Shown: positions 1 to 8,124 of the stretch, one piece after another
Position numbering within the stretch: the stretch's first letter is position 1
How the letters are laid out: the number at the start of each line of letters is the position of its first letter
NCBI RefSeq assembly: GCF_026157035.1
Contig: NZ_JANJZA010000001.1
Location: 661,001 to 725,000, forward strand
DNA: 64,000 nucleotides
Reading direction: 5' to 3'
Source: Sphingomicrobium nitratireducens
GTDB taxonomy: Bacteria > Pseudomonadota > Alphaproteobacteria > Sphingomonadales > Sphingomonadaceae
Notes under the pieces: generated by a model
The model's input: only the letters and a program-made list of their open reading frames with translations
Told to the model about the DNA's origin: nothing
Database searches by the model: none
Made by a program: the position numbers and the translations under genes

Positions 1-294
1 CTCTACCCGGTCCTGGGCGAATGCGCCGGTGCCGAAGGTCGTCGGCTGGTCGAACGGTTGCGCGGCGAGGCGAGGGGCCTTTCGGGGATCGCGCACGTCT
101 TCACCCGCCGCTGGAGCGGGGGCGAGCATATCCGCGCGGACCGCAGCAGCTTCAGGATCGAGACGCGGTTGATGCTCGGAGAACTGCGGGCCTGGCTCGA
201 TCGCGAGGACGAACTGCTTGCAGGGATCGGCAGGGACAGTGGCGAAGGCCCGAAGCCGGTGCGTTGTCCGGTGCGCGCGCCGCGTGCCGCCTAG
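1..294 (+). CDS. Hemerythrin-like protein, C-terminal part only
   Basis: The reading frame is open from the first base and ends at a TAG at 292-294, so only the last 97 residues are visible. Two helical stretches recall a hemerythrin HHE four-helix fold: one begins near LYPVL at the left edge, the other runs through LRAWLDREDELL near the end. In HHE proteins the last helix normally carries His-x3-Glu as iron ligands; here the His position reads Trp, so this copy may be degenerate or the assignment may be wrong. The stop overlaps the convergent nitronate monooxygenase gene by four bases. What is seen is a partial alpha-helical protein; the family is an inference. Confidence 0.4.
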   Translation, partial: LYPVLGECAGAEGRRLVERLRGEARGLSGIAHVFTRRWSGGEHIRADRSSFRIETRLMLGELRAWLDREDELLAGIGRDSGEGPKPVRCPVRAPRAA

Positions 295-1349
295 CCGCGG
301 GCTTCGAGCGCGGCGGCCGCCTCGTCGACCAGTTCGGCGATGATGTCGACGACCGGTTCCTCGCGCTTGACCATCCCAACCGACTGGCCCGCCATCACGC
401 TGCCGCTTTCGACGTCGCCGTCGATCACCGCGCGCTTCAATGCGCCGGCCCAATAATGTTCGATCTGGAGTTGCGCCTCGGCCATCTCGATCGTGCCCGC
501 GTCGAGCAGGCCCGCGACCTCGCGCTGCTTGGCGGCGAAATTCTCCATCTCGCGATTCTTGATCGCGCGCACCGGGATGACCGGCAGGCGCGGGTCGATC
601 TGGACGGAGGGGATCGCATCGCGGGCGGAGGCGCGGAGGAAGGCTTTTTTGAAATTCTCGTGCGCAATGCACTCGTCGGCACACACGAAGCGGGTGCCGA
701 GCTGGACGCCGACCGCGCCCATTTCGAGATAGGCCGCGATCGCCTCGCCGCGCCCGATGCCCCCTGCGACGAACACCGGCATCTCTTCCGCCATGACGGG
801 GAGGATTTCCTGCGCGAGCACGCTGGTCGAGACCGGCCCGATATGGCCGCCCGCTTCCATGCCCTCGACCACCAGCGCGTCGACGCCCGAGCGTTTCAGC
901 TTCTTGGCGAGCGCCAGCGCGGGCGCGAAGGCGATGAGCTTGGCGCCGCTTGCCTTGATCCGCTCGATCGACTTGCCCGACGGCAACCCACCCGCCAGCA
1001 CGACATGGCCGACCTCGTGGCGCGCGCAGATGTCGATCAGTTCGTCCAGATCGGGGTGCATGGTGATGAGATTCACGCCGAAGGGTTTGTCGGTCATCGC
1101 CTTGGTCGCGGCGATTTCCTTGTCGAGCAGGTCGGGCGGCATCGCGCCGCACGCGATCACCCCGAACCCGCCGGCATTGGAGATGGCCGAGACGAGGTTG
1201 CGCTCGGAAATCCAGCTCATCGCGCCGCCAAGGATGGCGTGCTCGCATCCGAGGAAATCGGTTCCGCGCTTCATCAAGGTCTGGAGGCGCAGATGCCCCG
1301 AGGTGCCGTGCATGGTGCGCGTCTTGGCGATCAGCCCTTCACCGCTCAT
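291..1349 (-). CDS. Nitronate monooxygenase (2-nitropropane dioxygenase family)
   Basis: Family members are FMN-dependent TIM-barrel enzymes that oxidise alkyl nitronates, or act as related flavin reductases. The 352-residue product shows NAGGFGVIA at 58-66, EGMEAGGHIG at 162-171 (loop with the catalytic His in the family) and AGGIGRG from 195, the flavin phosphate-binding loop. Length fits the family. The start ATG at 1349 lies three bases after the lysC stop and is preceded by AGGGGAA inside the end of lysC, so the two genes are very probably cotranscribed. The physiological substrate cannot be read from sequence. Confidence 0.88.
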   Translation of the reverse strand: MSGEGLIAKTRTMHGTSGHLRLQTLMKRGTDFLGCEHAILGGAMSWISERNLVSAISNAGGFGVIACGAMPPDLLDKEIAATKAMTDKPFGVNLITMHPDLDELIDICARHEVGHVVLAGGLPSGKSIERIKASGAKLIAFAPALALAKKLKRSGVDALVVEGMEAGGHIGPVSTSVLAQEILPVMAEEMPVFVAGGIGRGEAIAAYLEMGAVGVQLGTRFVCADECIAHENFKKAFLRASARDAIPSVQIDPRLPVIPVRAIKNREMENFAAKQREVAGLLDAGTIEMAEAQLQIEHYWAGALKRAVIDGDVESGSVMAGQSVGMVKREEPVVDIIAELVDEAAAALEARG

Positions 1350-1352
1350 TCG

Positions 1353-2585
1353 TCAATTCCCCTGATTATCGTCGTCCAGCCCGTAGGCCTTGTGGAGTGC
1401 GCGCACCGCCAGTTCGACGTCATTCTCGTCGATCAGCACGCTGGCGCGGATTTCGCCGGTCGAGGCGGCGGCGATGTTGATGCGCCGCTCGGCCAATGTC
1501 TCGAACATCAGCGAGGCGAGCGCCGGGTCGGAGCGCAGCCCCACACCCACGATCGAAACCTTGGCGACACGGTCGTCGCTCTTGATGCCCTCGAAGCCGA
1601 GCTCGTCCTTGCGCGCCTCGAGCAGCGCCAGCGCCTTGGCCAGCTGCGCGCGCGGCACGGTGAAATTGAGGTCGCTCTTGCCCACGCCCTGCGTGGCTGC
1701 GTGGACGATCATGTCGACGGGAATAGCGGCTTCGGCGAGCGGTGCGATCGCCTTGGCGAGCGACCCGGTTTCATCGGCGATGCCGGTCAGGGTGACGCGC
1801 GCCTCGTTCCGATCGGCGGCGATGCCTGCGATGGCGGTGCGTTCCATATCCTCTCCCAGTTGAGCGACCACTTCGGTGCCCGTCTTGTCCTCGAACGCCG
1901 ACAGGACGCGCAGCGGCAAGTTCTCGCGCATGGCGAGCCCGACCGAGCGCACCTGCAAGACTTTCGCGCCCGCGCCTGCCAGTTCGAGCATCTCCTCGAA
2001 CGTCACCTGCGCGAGCTTGGAAGCCTTGGGCACGATGCGCGGGTCGGTCGTGTAGACGCCGTCGACGTCGGTATAGATGTCGCAGCGATCCGCGCCCACG
2101 CCGGCCGCGATGGCGACCGCGCTGGTATCCGAACCGCCGCGCCCGAGCGTGGCGAGGCGCCCGTCCTCGGTCGCGCCCTGGAAACCCGGGATGACGCAGA
2201 TCGTGCCGCCGGTCAGCGCTTCGGAGAGAAGGTCGCTCTCGACCTTGTCGACGCGCGCATTGCCGTGGACCCCGCTTGCGCGCACCAGTTGCCAGCCCAT
2301 GAAGCTGCGCGCCTTGCGCCCCATGTTCTGGAGCGTCATCGCCAGCAGCCCCGCGGTGACCTGCTCTCCACTGGCGACCACCACGTCATATTCGGTGGGA
2401 TCGTGTGAGGCGGCGGCTTCCTTGCAGAACTGGACCAGCCGGTCGGTCTCGCCCGCCATCGCCGAGACGACGACGAGCACTTCGTTGCCCTCTTCGGCCT
2501 CGCGCTCGACGAGCTGGGCGACGTGGCGGATCCGCTCGATCCCGGCCATCGACGTGCCGCCGAATTTCATCACGATACGGGGCAT
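1353..2585 (-). CDS. lysC: Aspartate kinase
   Basis: Aspartokinase phosphorylates aspartate, the first step toward lysine, threonine, methionine and diaminopimelate. The 410-residue protein begins MPRIVMKFGGTSMAG, the diagnostic ATP-binding N-terminus, followed by the amino-acid kinase domain to about residue 250 and two ACT domains in the C-terminal part (segments around TAIAGIAADRNEARVTL and VSIVGVGLRSDP), which bind feedback effectors. An in-frame ATG lies eight codons upstream, but the conserved start places initiation at 2585. It is divergent from ubiG, with about 60 bases between start codons, and is followed directly by the nitronate monooxygenase gene. Confidence 0.95.
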   Translation of the reverse strand: MPRIVMKFGGTSMAGIERIRHVAQLVEREAEEGNEVLVVVSAMAGETDRLVQFCKEAAASHDPTEYDVVVASGEQVTAGLLAMTLQNMGRKARSFMGWQLVRASGVHGNARVDKVESDLLSEALTGGTICVIPGFQGATEDGRLATLGRGGSDTSAVAIAAGVGADRCDIYTDVDGVYTTDPRIVPKASKLAQVTFEEMLELAGAGAKVLQVRSVGLAMRENLPLRVLSAFEDKTGTEVVAQLGEDMERTAIAGIAADRNEARVTLTGIADETGSLAKAIAPLAEAAIPVDMIVHAATQGVGKSDLNFTVPRAQLAKALALLEARKDELGFEGIKSDDRVAKVSIVGVGLRSDPALASLMFETLAERRINIAAASTGEIRASVLIDENDVELAVRALHKAYGLDDDNQGN

Positions 2586-2644
2586 AGGCGAAGCGGCGTC
2601 TTTCCTCATGGTCGTTGCGGGCGCGTCCTGCTAGGGCATCTGGC

Positions 2645-3364
2645 ATGGGCAAGACAAGCATCGTGGCGTCGGAAGCGGCGCATTTCGGCAGCCTCGCGGG
2701 CGACTGGTGGGACCCGGACGGCGACAGCGCGATGCTGCACAAGCTCCAGCCGGTGCGCCTCCAGTTCATCCGCGATTGTATCGACCGCCACTTCGACCTC
2801 GACGAACATCGCTTCCGCCCGCTGACCGGGCGCAGCGCGCTCGACGTCGGCTGCGGCGCTGGCCTTCTCGCCGAACCGCTGGCGAGGCTCGGCGCCCAGG
2901 TTACCGCGATCGACGCCGCGCCCGAACTGATCGAGGCAGCGAAGGCGCACGCGGCCGGCATGGGCCTGTCGATCGACTATCGCGCGGGCGACCTCGATGA
3001 ACTCGCCGGCACGTTCGACCTCGTCACCTGCCTCGAGGTGATCGAGCATGTCGCCGACCCCGCGGCGTTCGTGAAGGCGCTCAAAAAGCACCTCGCGCCG
3101 GGCGGCCTCCTCATCATGTCGACCCCCAATCGCACCGAATGGTCGCGATTCCTGACCATCACGCTCGCCGAAGGGATGGGGAAAATCCCCAAGGGCACGC
3201 ACGATTACGACCAGTTCATCGACCCCGAAGCGATGCGCGGCCTGCTTGCCGCGGCGGGGCTGGAGATGGGCGAGATCATGGGGATTGCGGCCAGCCCGAT
3301 GAAGGGGCTGCACCTGAGCGAGGATTTGCGGCTGAATTACATTTTCAGCGCCACGCGGCCCTAG
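2645..3364 (+). CDS. ubiG: 3-demethylubiquinol / polyprenyl-dihydroxybenzoate O-methyltransferase
   Basis: UbiG carries out the two O-methylations of ubiquinone biosynthesis using S-adenosylmethionine. The 239-residue product has the UbiG hallmarks: WWDPDG near residue 21, HKLQPVRLQFI at 32-42, the SAM-binding LDVGCGAG at 66-73 and CLEVIEHV in the post-I region. The ATG at 2645 is preferred over one 30 bases upstream because it begins just before the conserved segment. It is divergent from lysC and its stop overlaps the convergent GST gene by four bases. ubiA of the same pathway lies far away at 32.5 kb. Confidence 0.95.
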   Translation: MGKTSIVASEAAHFGSLAGDWWDPDGDSAMLHKLQPVRLQFIRDCIDRHFDLDEHRFRPLTGRSALDVGCGAGLLAEPLARLGAQVTAIDAAPELIEAAKAHAAGMGLSIDYRAGDLDELAGTFDLVTCLEVIEHVADPAAFVKALKKHLAPGGLLIMSTPNRTEWSRFLTITLAEGMGKIPKGTHDYDQFIDPEAMRGLLAAAGLEMGEIMGIAASPMKGLHLSEDLRLNYIFSATRP

Positions 3365-4032
3365 AAGTCGACCTTGTCGTAGTGCTGCGGGGGGACGATG
3401 ACGTCCATTCGCTCGCCCAGCAGCGGGCGGAAGCAGGGGCGCGATTTCATCACCGCGTACCAGTTCTTGGTCTGCTCGTGCCCGCGCCAGTCGAGTGCGC
3501 CGAGATAGTCGATCACGCTGAGATGCGCGGCTGCGGTGAAGTCGGCGAGGCTGAGGCTCGATCCCGCCAGCCAGCGGCGGTGGTCGAGGAGATAGTCGCA
3601 ATAGTCGAGGTGGCCGTTGGCCACCCGCATCGCGTGGCGCAACACGTTGGTGTCGGGTGACTGGCGACCGACGAGCCGCTTCATCATGCGCTCGTGCATT
3701 AGCGGCCCGACCACCTCGCGGTAGAATTTCTGGTCGAACCACTCGGCGAGCCGGCGCTGTTCGGCGCGCGCGGCGGCATTGCCGTGGAGCATCGGCGCCT
3801 TGTCCACCGTTTCCTCGAAATATTCGACGATGGGCTGCGAGCCGATCAGCGTGATGCCCTGCTCGTCCTCGACCAGCACGGGCGTCTCGACCGCGGGATT
3901 CATGTCGACGAACTCGTCGCGCCGCTCCCACGGGTTCTCGCGCTTCAACTCGTGCGCGACGCCCTTCTCGCCCAGCACGAGCCGGACTTTCCGCGAAAAG
4001 GGACACAGGGGAAACTGGAAGAGCTGCCACAT
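3361..4032 (-). CDS. Glutathione S-transferase family protein
   Basis: The 223-residue protein starts MWQLFQFPLCPFSRKVRL, a thioredoxin-fold GST N-terminal domain with Cys-Pro-Phe-Ser at the active-site position, then the NPAVETPVLV and GSQPIVEYFEE segments typical of the glutathione-binding half, and an all-helical C-terminal half with SLADFTAAAHLSVIDYLG. The ATG at 4032 is preferred because it starts exactly at the fold; longer in-frame starts add only basic residues. Substrate unknown; could be detoxifying or a reductase-like GST. It sits convergent to ubiG. Confidence 0.88.
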   Translation of the reverse strand: MWQLFQFPLCPFSRKVRLVLGEKGVAHELKRENPWERRDEFVDMNPAVETPVLVEDEQGITLIGSQPIVEYFEETVDKAPMLHGNAAARAEQRRLAEWFDQKFYREVVGPLMHERMMKRLVGRQSPDTNVLRHAMRVANGHLDYCDYLLDHRRWLAGSSLSLADFTAAAHLSVIDYLGALDWRGHEQTKNWYAVMKSRPCFRPLLGERMDVIVPPQHYDKVDF

Positions 4033-4122
4033 GGCCCCAAGCCATAAAAAGGCCTGCCGCGCGCGTCCATAAGGCACGCGCGACTTATCCCCAGAAATCG
4101 AAAGTTAACGGGCGAGGCGAGC

Positions 4123-4560
4123 CTAGTCGTCGTCGAGCGTCGGCTCGACCGCGGCGCGCATCTCGTCGATCGCGGCCAAGAGATGCGGCATCGCCAGCGC
4201 CAGGCCCCGCGCCGAAGCGCGCAGCGTATCCTGGTTGTCGGCGAGCGCGGTGCGCATCTCGTCGGCCATGGCGGGGCCATCGACCTCGAGCCGCTCGGCG
4301 CGTTCCTCGGGGGTCGGCTCGCGGCCCTCGATGGCGGCCTCGATCTCGCCGACCGGCATCGTCTCGAGCATCTTGGCGAGCACCAGCGTCATCGCCGCCA
4401 TGCGGTCCGGGAGCGCCGGATCGGCGAGCATCGTGCCGAGCTCGTCCGACATCTCGGCCACGACTTCGTCGCGCCGGTCATCTCGTGTTTCGGCGAGCGC
4501 CGCGCCTGGCGCCATGCTCGCCATCGCCAGCACACCGGCGACCCATTTCACCCTGTCCAT
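4123..4560 (-). CDS. Small secreted protein of unknown function
   Basis: Unrecognised 145-residue protein. Residues 1-22 (MDRVKWVAGVLAMASMAPGA and following) form a signal peptide ending near ALA-E. The mature part is acidic, helix-rich and Met-rich, with an ERAERLEVDG stretch in the middle and an acidic end. The ATG at 4560 is chosen because GGAAGG sits about eight bases upstream; a TTG two codons earlier lies too close to that site. It follows two secreted DUF2059-type genes on the same strand, after a 77-base gap, and may belong to the same envelope group. Confidence 0.65.
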   Translation of the reverse strand: MDRVKWVAGVLAMASMAPGAALAETRDDRRDEVVAEMSDELGTMLADPALPDRMAAMTLVLAKMLETMPVGEIEAAIEGREPTPEERAERLEVDGPAMADEMRTALADNQDTLRASARGLALAMPHLLAAIDEMRAAVEPTLDDD

Positions 4561-4637
4561 CGACAACCTTCCCGAATCGTTGGAGAAAATCTCGGGAGCA
4601 GAGTGAAAGGGTGTGCCTTGATCGTGGCTGAACGCGT

Positions 4638-5531
4638 TCAGGCGTCGTCCTCGACGACCTCCTCTTCCTCGACCTCGTCGACGCAGATCTCGACCTCGGC
4701 CGCATCCTCGTCATCGGCCATCTCGGCGGCGTCTTCCTCGCTGACGCAATCGGGCTCGGGCTCGGGGAACATCGGCGGCAGGTGCGCCATGCGCGCCTCG
4801 AGCGTCTCGCCCATCGGCTTGATGCCCTTCACCAGCGTCGGCATCGCCTTCATCATCCCGCCGAAATATTCGGGCGCGAAGCCGACCTTCCAGATTTCGC
4901 TCGCGAACTTCTTGCCCGCGGGCGTCTTGGCGAAGGTCGCGATCGACTTCAGTTCGGCGTCGGTGAATCGTCCGGCAAAGGCACGGGCCAGCCCGTCACG
5001 CACCATCGGTTCGGCATCGGCGAGGATCGCGGGCAGCTGCTCGCGCACCACGTCGCGGAAGATTGTGACGCGCTCCTCGAAATGCGGATCCTTGCCCGCG
5101 ACGATGTCCTTAAGCGTCTTGTCGCCCATCATCGCGATCATCATGTTCGCGGTCGCTTCCATCTGCTCGGGCGTCAGCTCGGGCTTGGCCGGGCACTCCT
5201 CGCCCTCCTCGCATGTTTCCGGGCCCTCGAGCTCCTTCATCGCCTGTCCCATTTCCATAAAGCTCGCGATGATGTCCGCCGCGCCGAATTCCTCGGCAAG
5301 CTGGGCGATCGGCGTCGTCAGCATGTGGTCCGCGAAGGGCCCGACCATGTAATCGACGAAGCCGTAGGCGGTGCCCTCTGGCCACCACAGGTCGACAGCG
5401 TCATGCGCCAGCGCGAGGCGCGCATCGTCCATCGCCTGCATCTCGGTCGCTTCGCCCATGTCGGCGGCGAGCGCCGGGGTCGCCATGGTCAGGGCGAGCG
5501 CGGCGAGGCTGGTCTTGAGGATCGTCTTCAC
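4638..5531 (-). CDS. Secreted DUF2059-type protein with acidic tail
   Basis: The 297-residue protein has a clear signal peptide (MKTILKTSLAALALTMATPA, cleavage near ALA-A). The segment DGLARAFAGRFTDAELKSIA about residues 187-206, followed by FAKTPAGKKFASE, is the DUF2059 signature. DUF2059 proteins are exported and of unknown function. After the domain comes a strongly acidic C-terminal tail of about 45 residues with two cysteines and long Glu/Asp runs. Initiation is at a GTG whose bases overlap the TGA of the upstream paralogue (GTGA), which implies translational coupling. Confidence 0.8.
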   Translation of the reverse strand: MKTILKTSLAALALTMATPALAADMGEATEMQAMDDARLALAHDAVDLWWPEGTAYGFVDYMVGPFADHMLTTPIAQLAEEFGAADIIASFMEMGQAMKELEGPETCEEGEECPAKPELTPEQMEATANMMIAMMGDKTLKDIVAGKDPHFEERVTIFRDVVREQLPAILADAEPMVRDGLARAFAGRFTDAELKSIATFAKTPAGKKFASEIWKVGFAPEYFGGMMKAMPTLVKGIKPMGETLEARMAHLPPMFPEPEPDCVSEEDAAEMADDEDAAEVEICVDEVEEEEVVEDDA

Positions 5532-6226
5532 TGGTCGTTCTCCGTGTTGGGTACCGTCGGCAGGGTCTGGATGCCGCCCTCATTGCCGGGCAGCGGTAAA
5601 TGAGCGGTTTCGGCAACCAGTCTTTTCGCGACATCGGGCATGATCTGCATCAGGCGCGGCATCATCTCGCTCATCATCGCGTTCATGTAGTCGGGGTCCA
5701 TGTAGGCCAGCATCATCTTGTTGGCGAAGCGGCTGCCCATCGGCGACGTGAAGAAGTCGTGCGCGGCCTCGAGTTCCTCGACCTCGTAGTGACGCACCAG
5801 CGCGCCCGCGAAGGCCGCCTTCATGCCGGGCTCCATCTCGATCATGATCGGGCGCATCTCCTCGCCCATGATGCGCGACATGATCTGCATGCGTTCGGCG
5901 TAATGCGGGTCGACCATCTCCATGATCTCGCGCACGCTCATGCCCTCGAGCATCGCTTCCATCTCGGCCGGGTCCTCGCCCGCCGCCTCGGCGCGCGCGC
6001 GAACCATCTCGATCACCACTTCGCCGCCCGCGTCGAGCTGCGCGGCGATGATCTGGTCCATCATCTGGCCGAACATCTGGTCCATCATCTTGTCGGTCGT
6101 GCCGTCGGGCCACATCGCCTCGACCACGCCGGTGGCGAGGTCGGTCTCGCTCGGACCGGACTGCGCCAGCGTCGGCGAGGCACAGCAAAGGGCGAGCGCC
6201 GCGGCGCCCAGGCTCACAATTTTCAT
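5528..6226 (-). CDS. Secreted methionine-rich DUF2059-type protein
   Basis: The 232-residue product begins MKIVSLGAAALALCCASPTL, a signal peptide with cleavage near LAQ. I count 31 methionines (13%), many in paired runs such as KMMDQMFGQMMDQ and MNAMMSEMMPRLM. AHDFFTSPMGSRFANKMM aligns with the ELKSIATFAKTPAGKKFASE region of the next gene, so the two are divergent paralogues of the DUF2059 type. The ATG at 6226 follows GGGGGGAAAGA. The stop overlaps the next gene by four bases. Upstream at 44 bases is uppP, probably the same transcript. Function unknown; Met clusters can bind copper or act as oxidant sinks, but that is speculation. Confidence 0.75.
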   Translation of the reverse strand: MKIVSLGAAALALCCASPTLAQSGPSETDLATGVVEAMWPDGTTDKMMDQMFGQMMDQIIAAQLDAGGEVVIEMVRARAEAAGEDPAEMEAMLEGMSVREIMEMVDPHYAERMQIMSRIMGEEMRPIMIEMEPGMKAAFAGALVRHYEVEELEAAHDFFTSPMGSRFANKMMLAYMDPDYMNAMMSEMMPRLMQIMPDVAKRLVAETAHLPLPGNEGGIQTLPTVPNTENDQ

Positions 6227-6270
6227 TCTTTCCCCCCGGAAAAAGTCAGGATTCGGTTGCGCCCACCAAA

Positions 6271-7098
6271 TCAGATGGCGCCGAGCCAGACAAGCGCGAT
6301 TACCCCGACGACGATGCGATACCAGGCGAATGGTGCAAATCCGTAACGGGTGACGATCGAAATGAAGGCCTTCACCACCACGTAGGCGACGACGAAGCTG
6401 ACCAAAGCGCCGAGCCCGATCCACTGCAACCCGTCGACGGTGACCGCGTCGCGCGCCTTGTAGAGCTGGAGGACGGTCGCGCCGGTCAGCGTGGGGACGG
6501 CCAGGAAGAAGCTGAATTCGGCGGCGGTCTTGCGGTCGATGCCGAGCGCCATCGCGCCCATGATGGTCGCGCCCGATCGGCTCACGCCCGGGATCATCGC
6601 AAGGCACTGGACGAGGCCGACGGTGAGCGACTTGCCAAGGCTCATCGTGGCGACCGCGCCGCCGACCTGGTCTTCGGGAATGTCGGGGCGCGCGGGCGGG
6701 TTTGCCCATTTCTCGATGACGAGGATGGCGATGCCGCCAATGATCAGCGCCCAGGCCACGACCACGGCATTCTCGAGGAGATTGTCGATCTGTTCGCCCA
6801 GTGCGAGCCCGAGCACGACCGCCGGGAAGAAGGCGACGAGGAGGTTGCGCGTGAAGGCGATCGCCCCCGCGCTACGCTCGAACAGGCCGGTGAGCACGCC
6901 CCAGAAGGTCTTCCAGTAGAGAATCACCACCGCGAGGATCGCGCCCGGCTGGATCGCGACGTTGAACAGCGCCCAGTCCTGCGCCCTGAACCCCATCAGC
7001 TCGGTCGCGAGGATGAGGTGGCCGGTCGAGGAGACGGGGAGATATTCGGTCAGGCCCTCGACGATGCCGAGGATGATGACGAGCAGGACCGTGGACAT
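6271..7098 (-). CDS. uppP: Undecaprenyl-diphosphatase
   Basis: UppP (BacA) removes a phosphate from undecaprenyl pyrophosphate in the inner membrane to recycle the carrier for peptidoglycan and other envelope polymers. The 275-residue protein carries both family motifs: EGLTEYLPVSSTGHL at about 14-28 and PGVSRSGATI near residue 170, with about eight hydrophobic segments. Length is typical. It is 15 bases downstream of the NDUFA9-like gene and 44 bases upstream of the secreted DUF2059 genes, all on the minus strand. Confidence 0.96.
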   Translation of the reverse strand: MSTVLLVIILGIVEGLTEYLPVSSTGHLILATELMGFRAQDWALFNVAIQPGAILAVVILYWKTFWGVLTGLFERSAGAIAFTRNLLVAFFPAVVLGLALGEQIDNLLENAVVVAWALIIGGIAILVIEKWANPPARPDIPEDQVGGAVATMSLGKSLTVGLVQCLAMIPGVSRSGATIMGAMALGIDRKTAAEFSFFLAVPTLTGATVLQLYKARDAVTVDGLQWIGLGALVSFVVAYVVVKAFISIVTRYGFAPFAWYRIVVGVIALVWLGAI

Positions 7099-7113
7099 GA
7101 ACGCTCCGTCGGA

Positions 7114-8049
7114 TCAGGCGGACACGGCGAAGCGGCCGCCGCTCCGGTAACGCGACAGCCAGCGCGGCGCGACGTCCTCCATCGCGGTTGCGGGGACGCC
7201 GAACGCCTTGAGGCCGCGGCAATCCGGATGGCAGACATTGTCCGACTGGAGCATCGCCCACTGGTCGCGGGTCAGCGGCGCGCCCGGCAGGAAGCCGAGG
7301 CTCGCCATGCCCGAGGCGATGAAGTCGGGCACCTCGACGATCTCGGGATCGCGGCCCGCCATCGCGGCGACCTTCTCGTTAAGCTGGCGCATGGTCATGA
7401 CCTCGGGTCCGCCGATGTCGAAGCTGGTGCCGGCATAGGTTTCGGGCTCGAGCGCGGCCTTGGCGATCGCCTCGGCGAGGTCGCGCACGAACACCGGCTG
7501 GAATTTCGTGGCTGGCGCGATCACGGGAAGGATCGGCAGGCCCGCCATCTGCGCGAAGCGGTTGGTGAACTCGTCCTCGGTCCCGAACACGGTCGAGGGA
7601 CGCAGGATGGTCGCGCCCGGGAAGGCCTTCCTGACGGCTTCCTCGCCCTTGCCCTTGGTCGAGGCATAGACTGACGAGGCATGCGGATCGGCACCGATCG
7701 CCGACAGCTGGACGAACGCCTTGGCGCCAGCCTTGGCGGCTTCCTCGGCGGCGATGCGCGCGCCCTCGGCGTGGAGCGCCTCGCTCTGGCCGATGTCGAA
7801 CGTGCCGACGAGGTTGACCACCGCGTCGGCGCCCTGAACGGCGCGCGCGATGCTCTCGCGATTGCGGATGTCGGCGGCCATCAGCATGACCTGCCCGACA
7901 TTGCCGAGCGGCTGGAGGTCGTGCGCGCGCTTGGGGCGACGCTGCGCCACGCGCAGCCGCACGCCGCGCTTGAGCAGCGCCTCGGCGACATAATGGCCGA
8001 TGAAGCCACCACCGCCGATGAGGGTGACGATGCGAGGGTCGTTGGTCAT
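7114..8049 (-). CDS. Complex I NDUFA9-like NAD(P)-binding protein
   Basis: This is an extended short-chain dehydrogenase/atypical epimerase of the NDUFA9 type, a group that in mitochondria is an accessory subunit of complex I. The nucleotide-binding motif IGGGGFIGHYVAEALLKRG is at the N-terminus; ADAVVNLVGTFD, QLSAIGAD and VYASTKGKGEEAV follow, the last containing the YxxxK pair. In-frame ATGs occur at 8055 and 8049; AAGAG six bases before the second favours 8049 (311 residues). The gene is followed at 15 bases by uppP. A role in complex I assembly is an inference from the family. Confidence 0.82.
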   Translation of the reverse strand: MTNDPRIVTLIGGGGFIGHYVAEALLKRGVRLRVAQRRPKRAHDLQPLGNVGQVMLMAADIRNRESIARAVQGADAVVNLVGTFDIGQSEALHAEGARIAAEEAAKAGAKAFVQLSAIGADPHASSVYASTKGKGEEAVRKAFPGATILRPSTVFGTEDEFTNRFAQMAGLPILPVIAPATKFQPVFVRDLAEAIAKAALEPETYAGTSFDIGGPEVMTMRQLNEKVAAMAGRDPEIVEVPDFIASGMASLGFLPGAPLTRDQWAMLQSDNVCHPDCRGLKAFGVPATAMEDVAPRWLSRYRSGGRFAVSA

Positions 8050-8124
8050 GTCCATCTCTTGTCGAACGGGTGAATGCGTGCCGCTCCCTTGGCCCCAAGC
8101 GGGGGGTGCTGGCAAGGGCCGATG

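Noticed and set aside
21-2408. A 795-codon plus-strand frame over nmo and lysC
   Set aside because: Antisense shadow; product is Asp/Arg-rich without motifs, while both minus-strand genes are clear.
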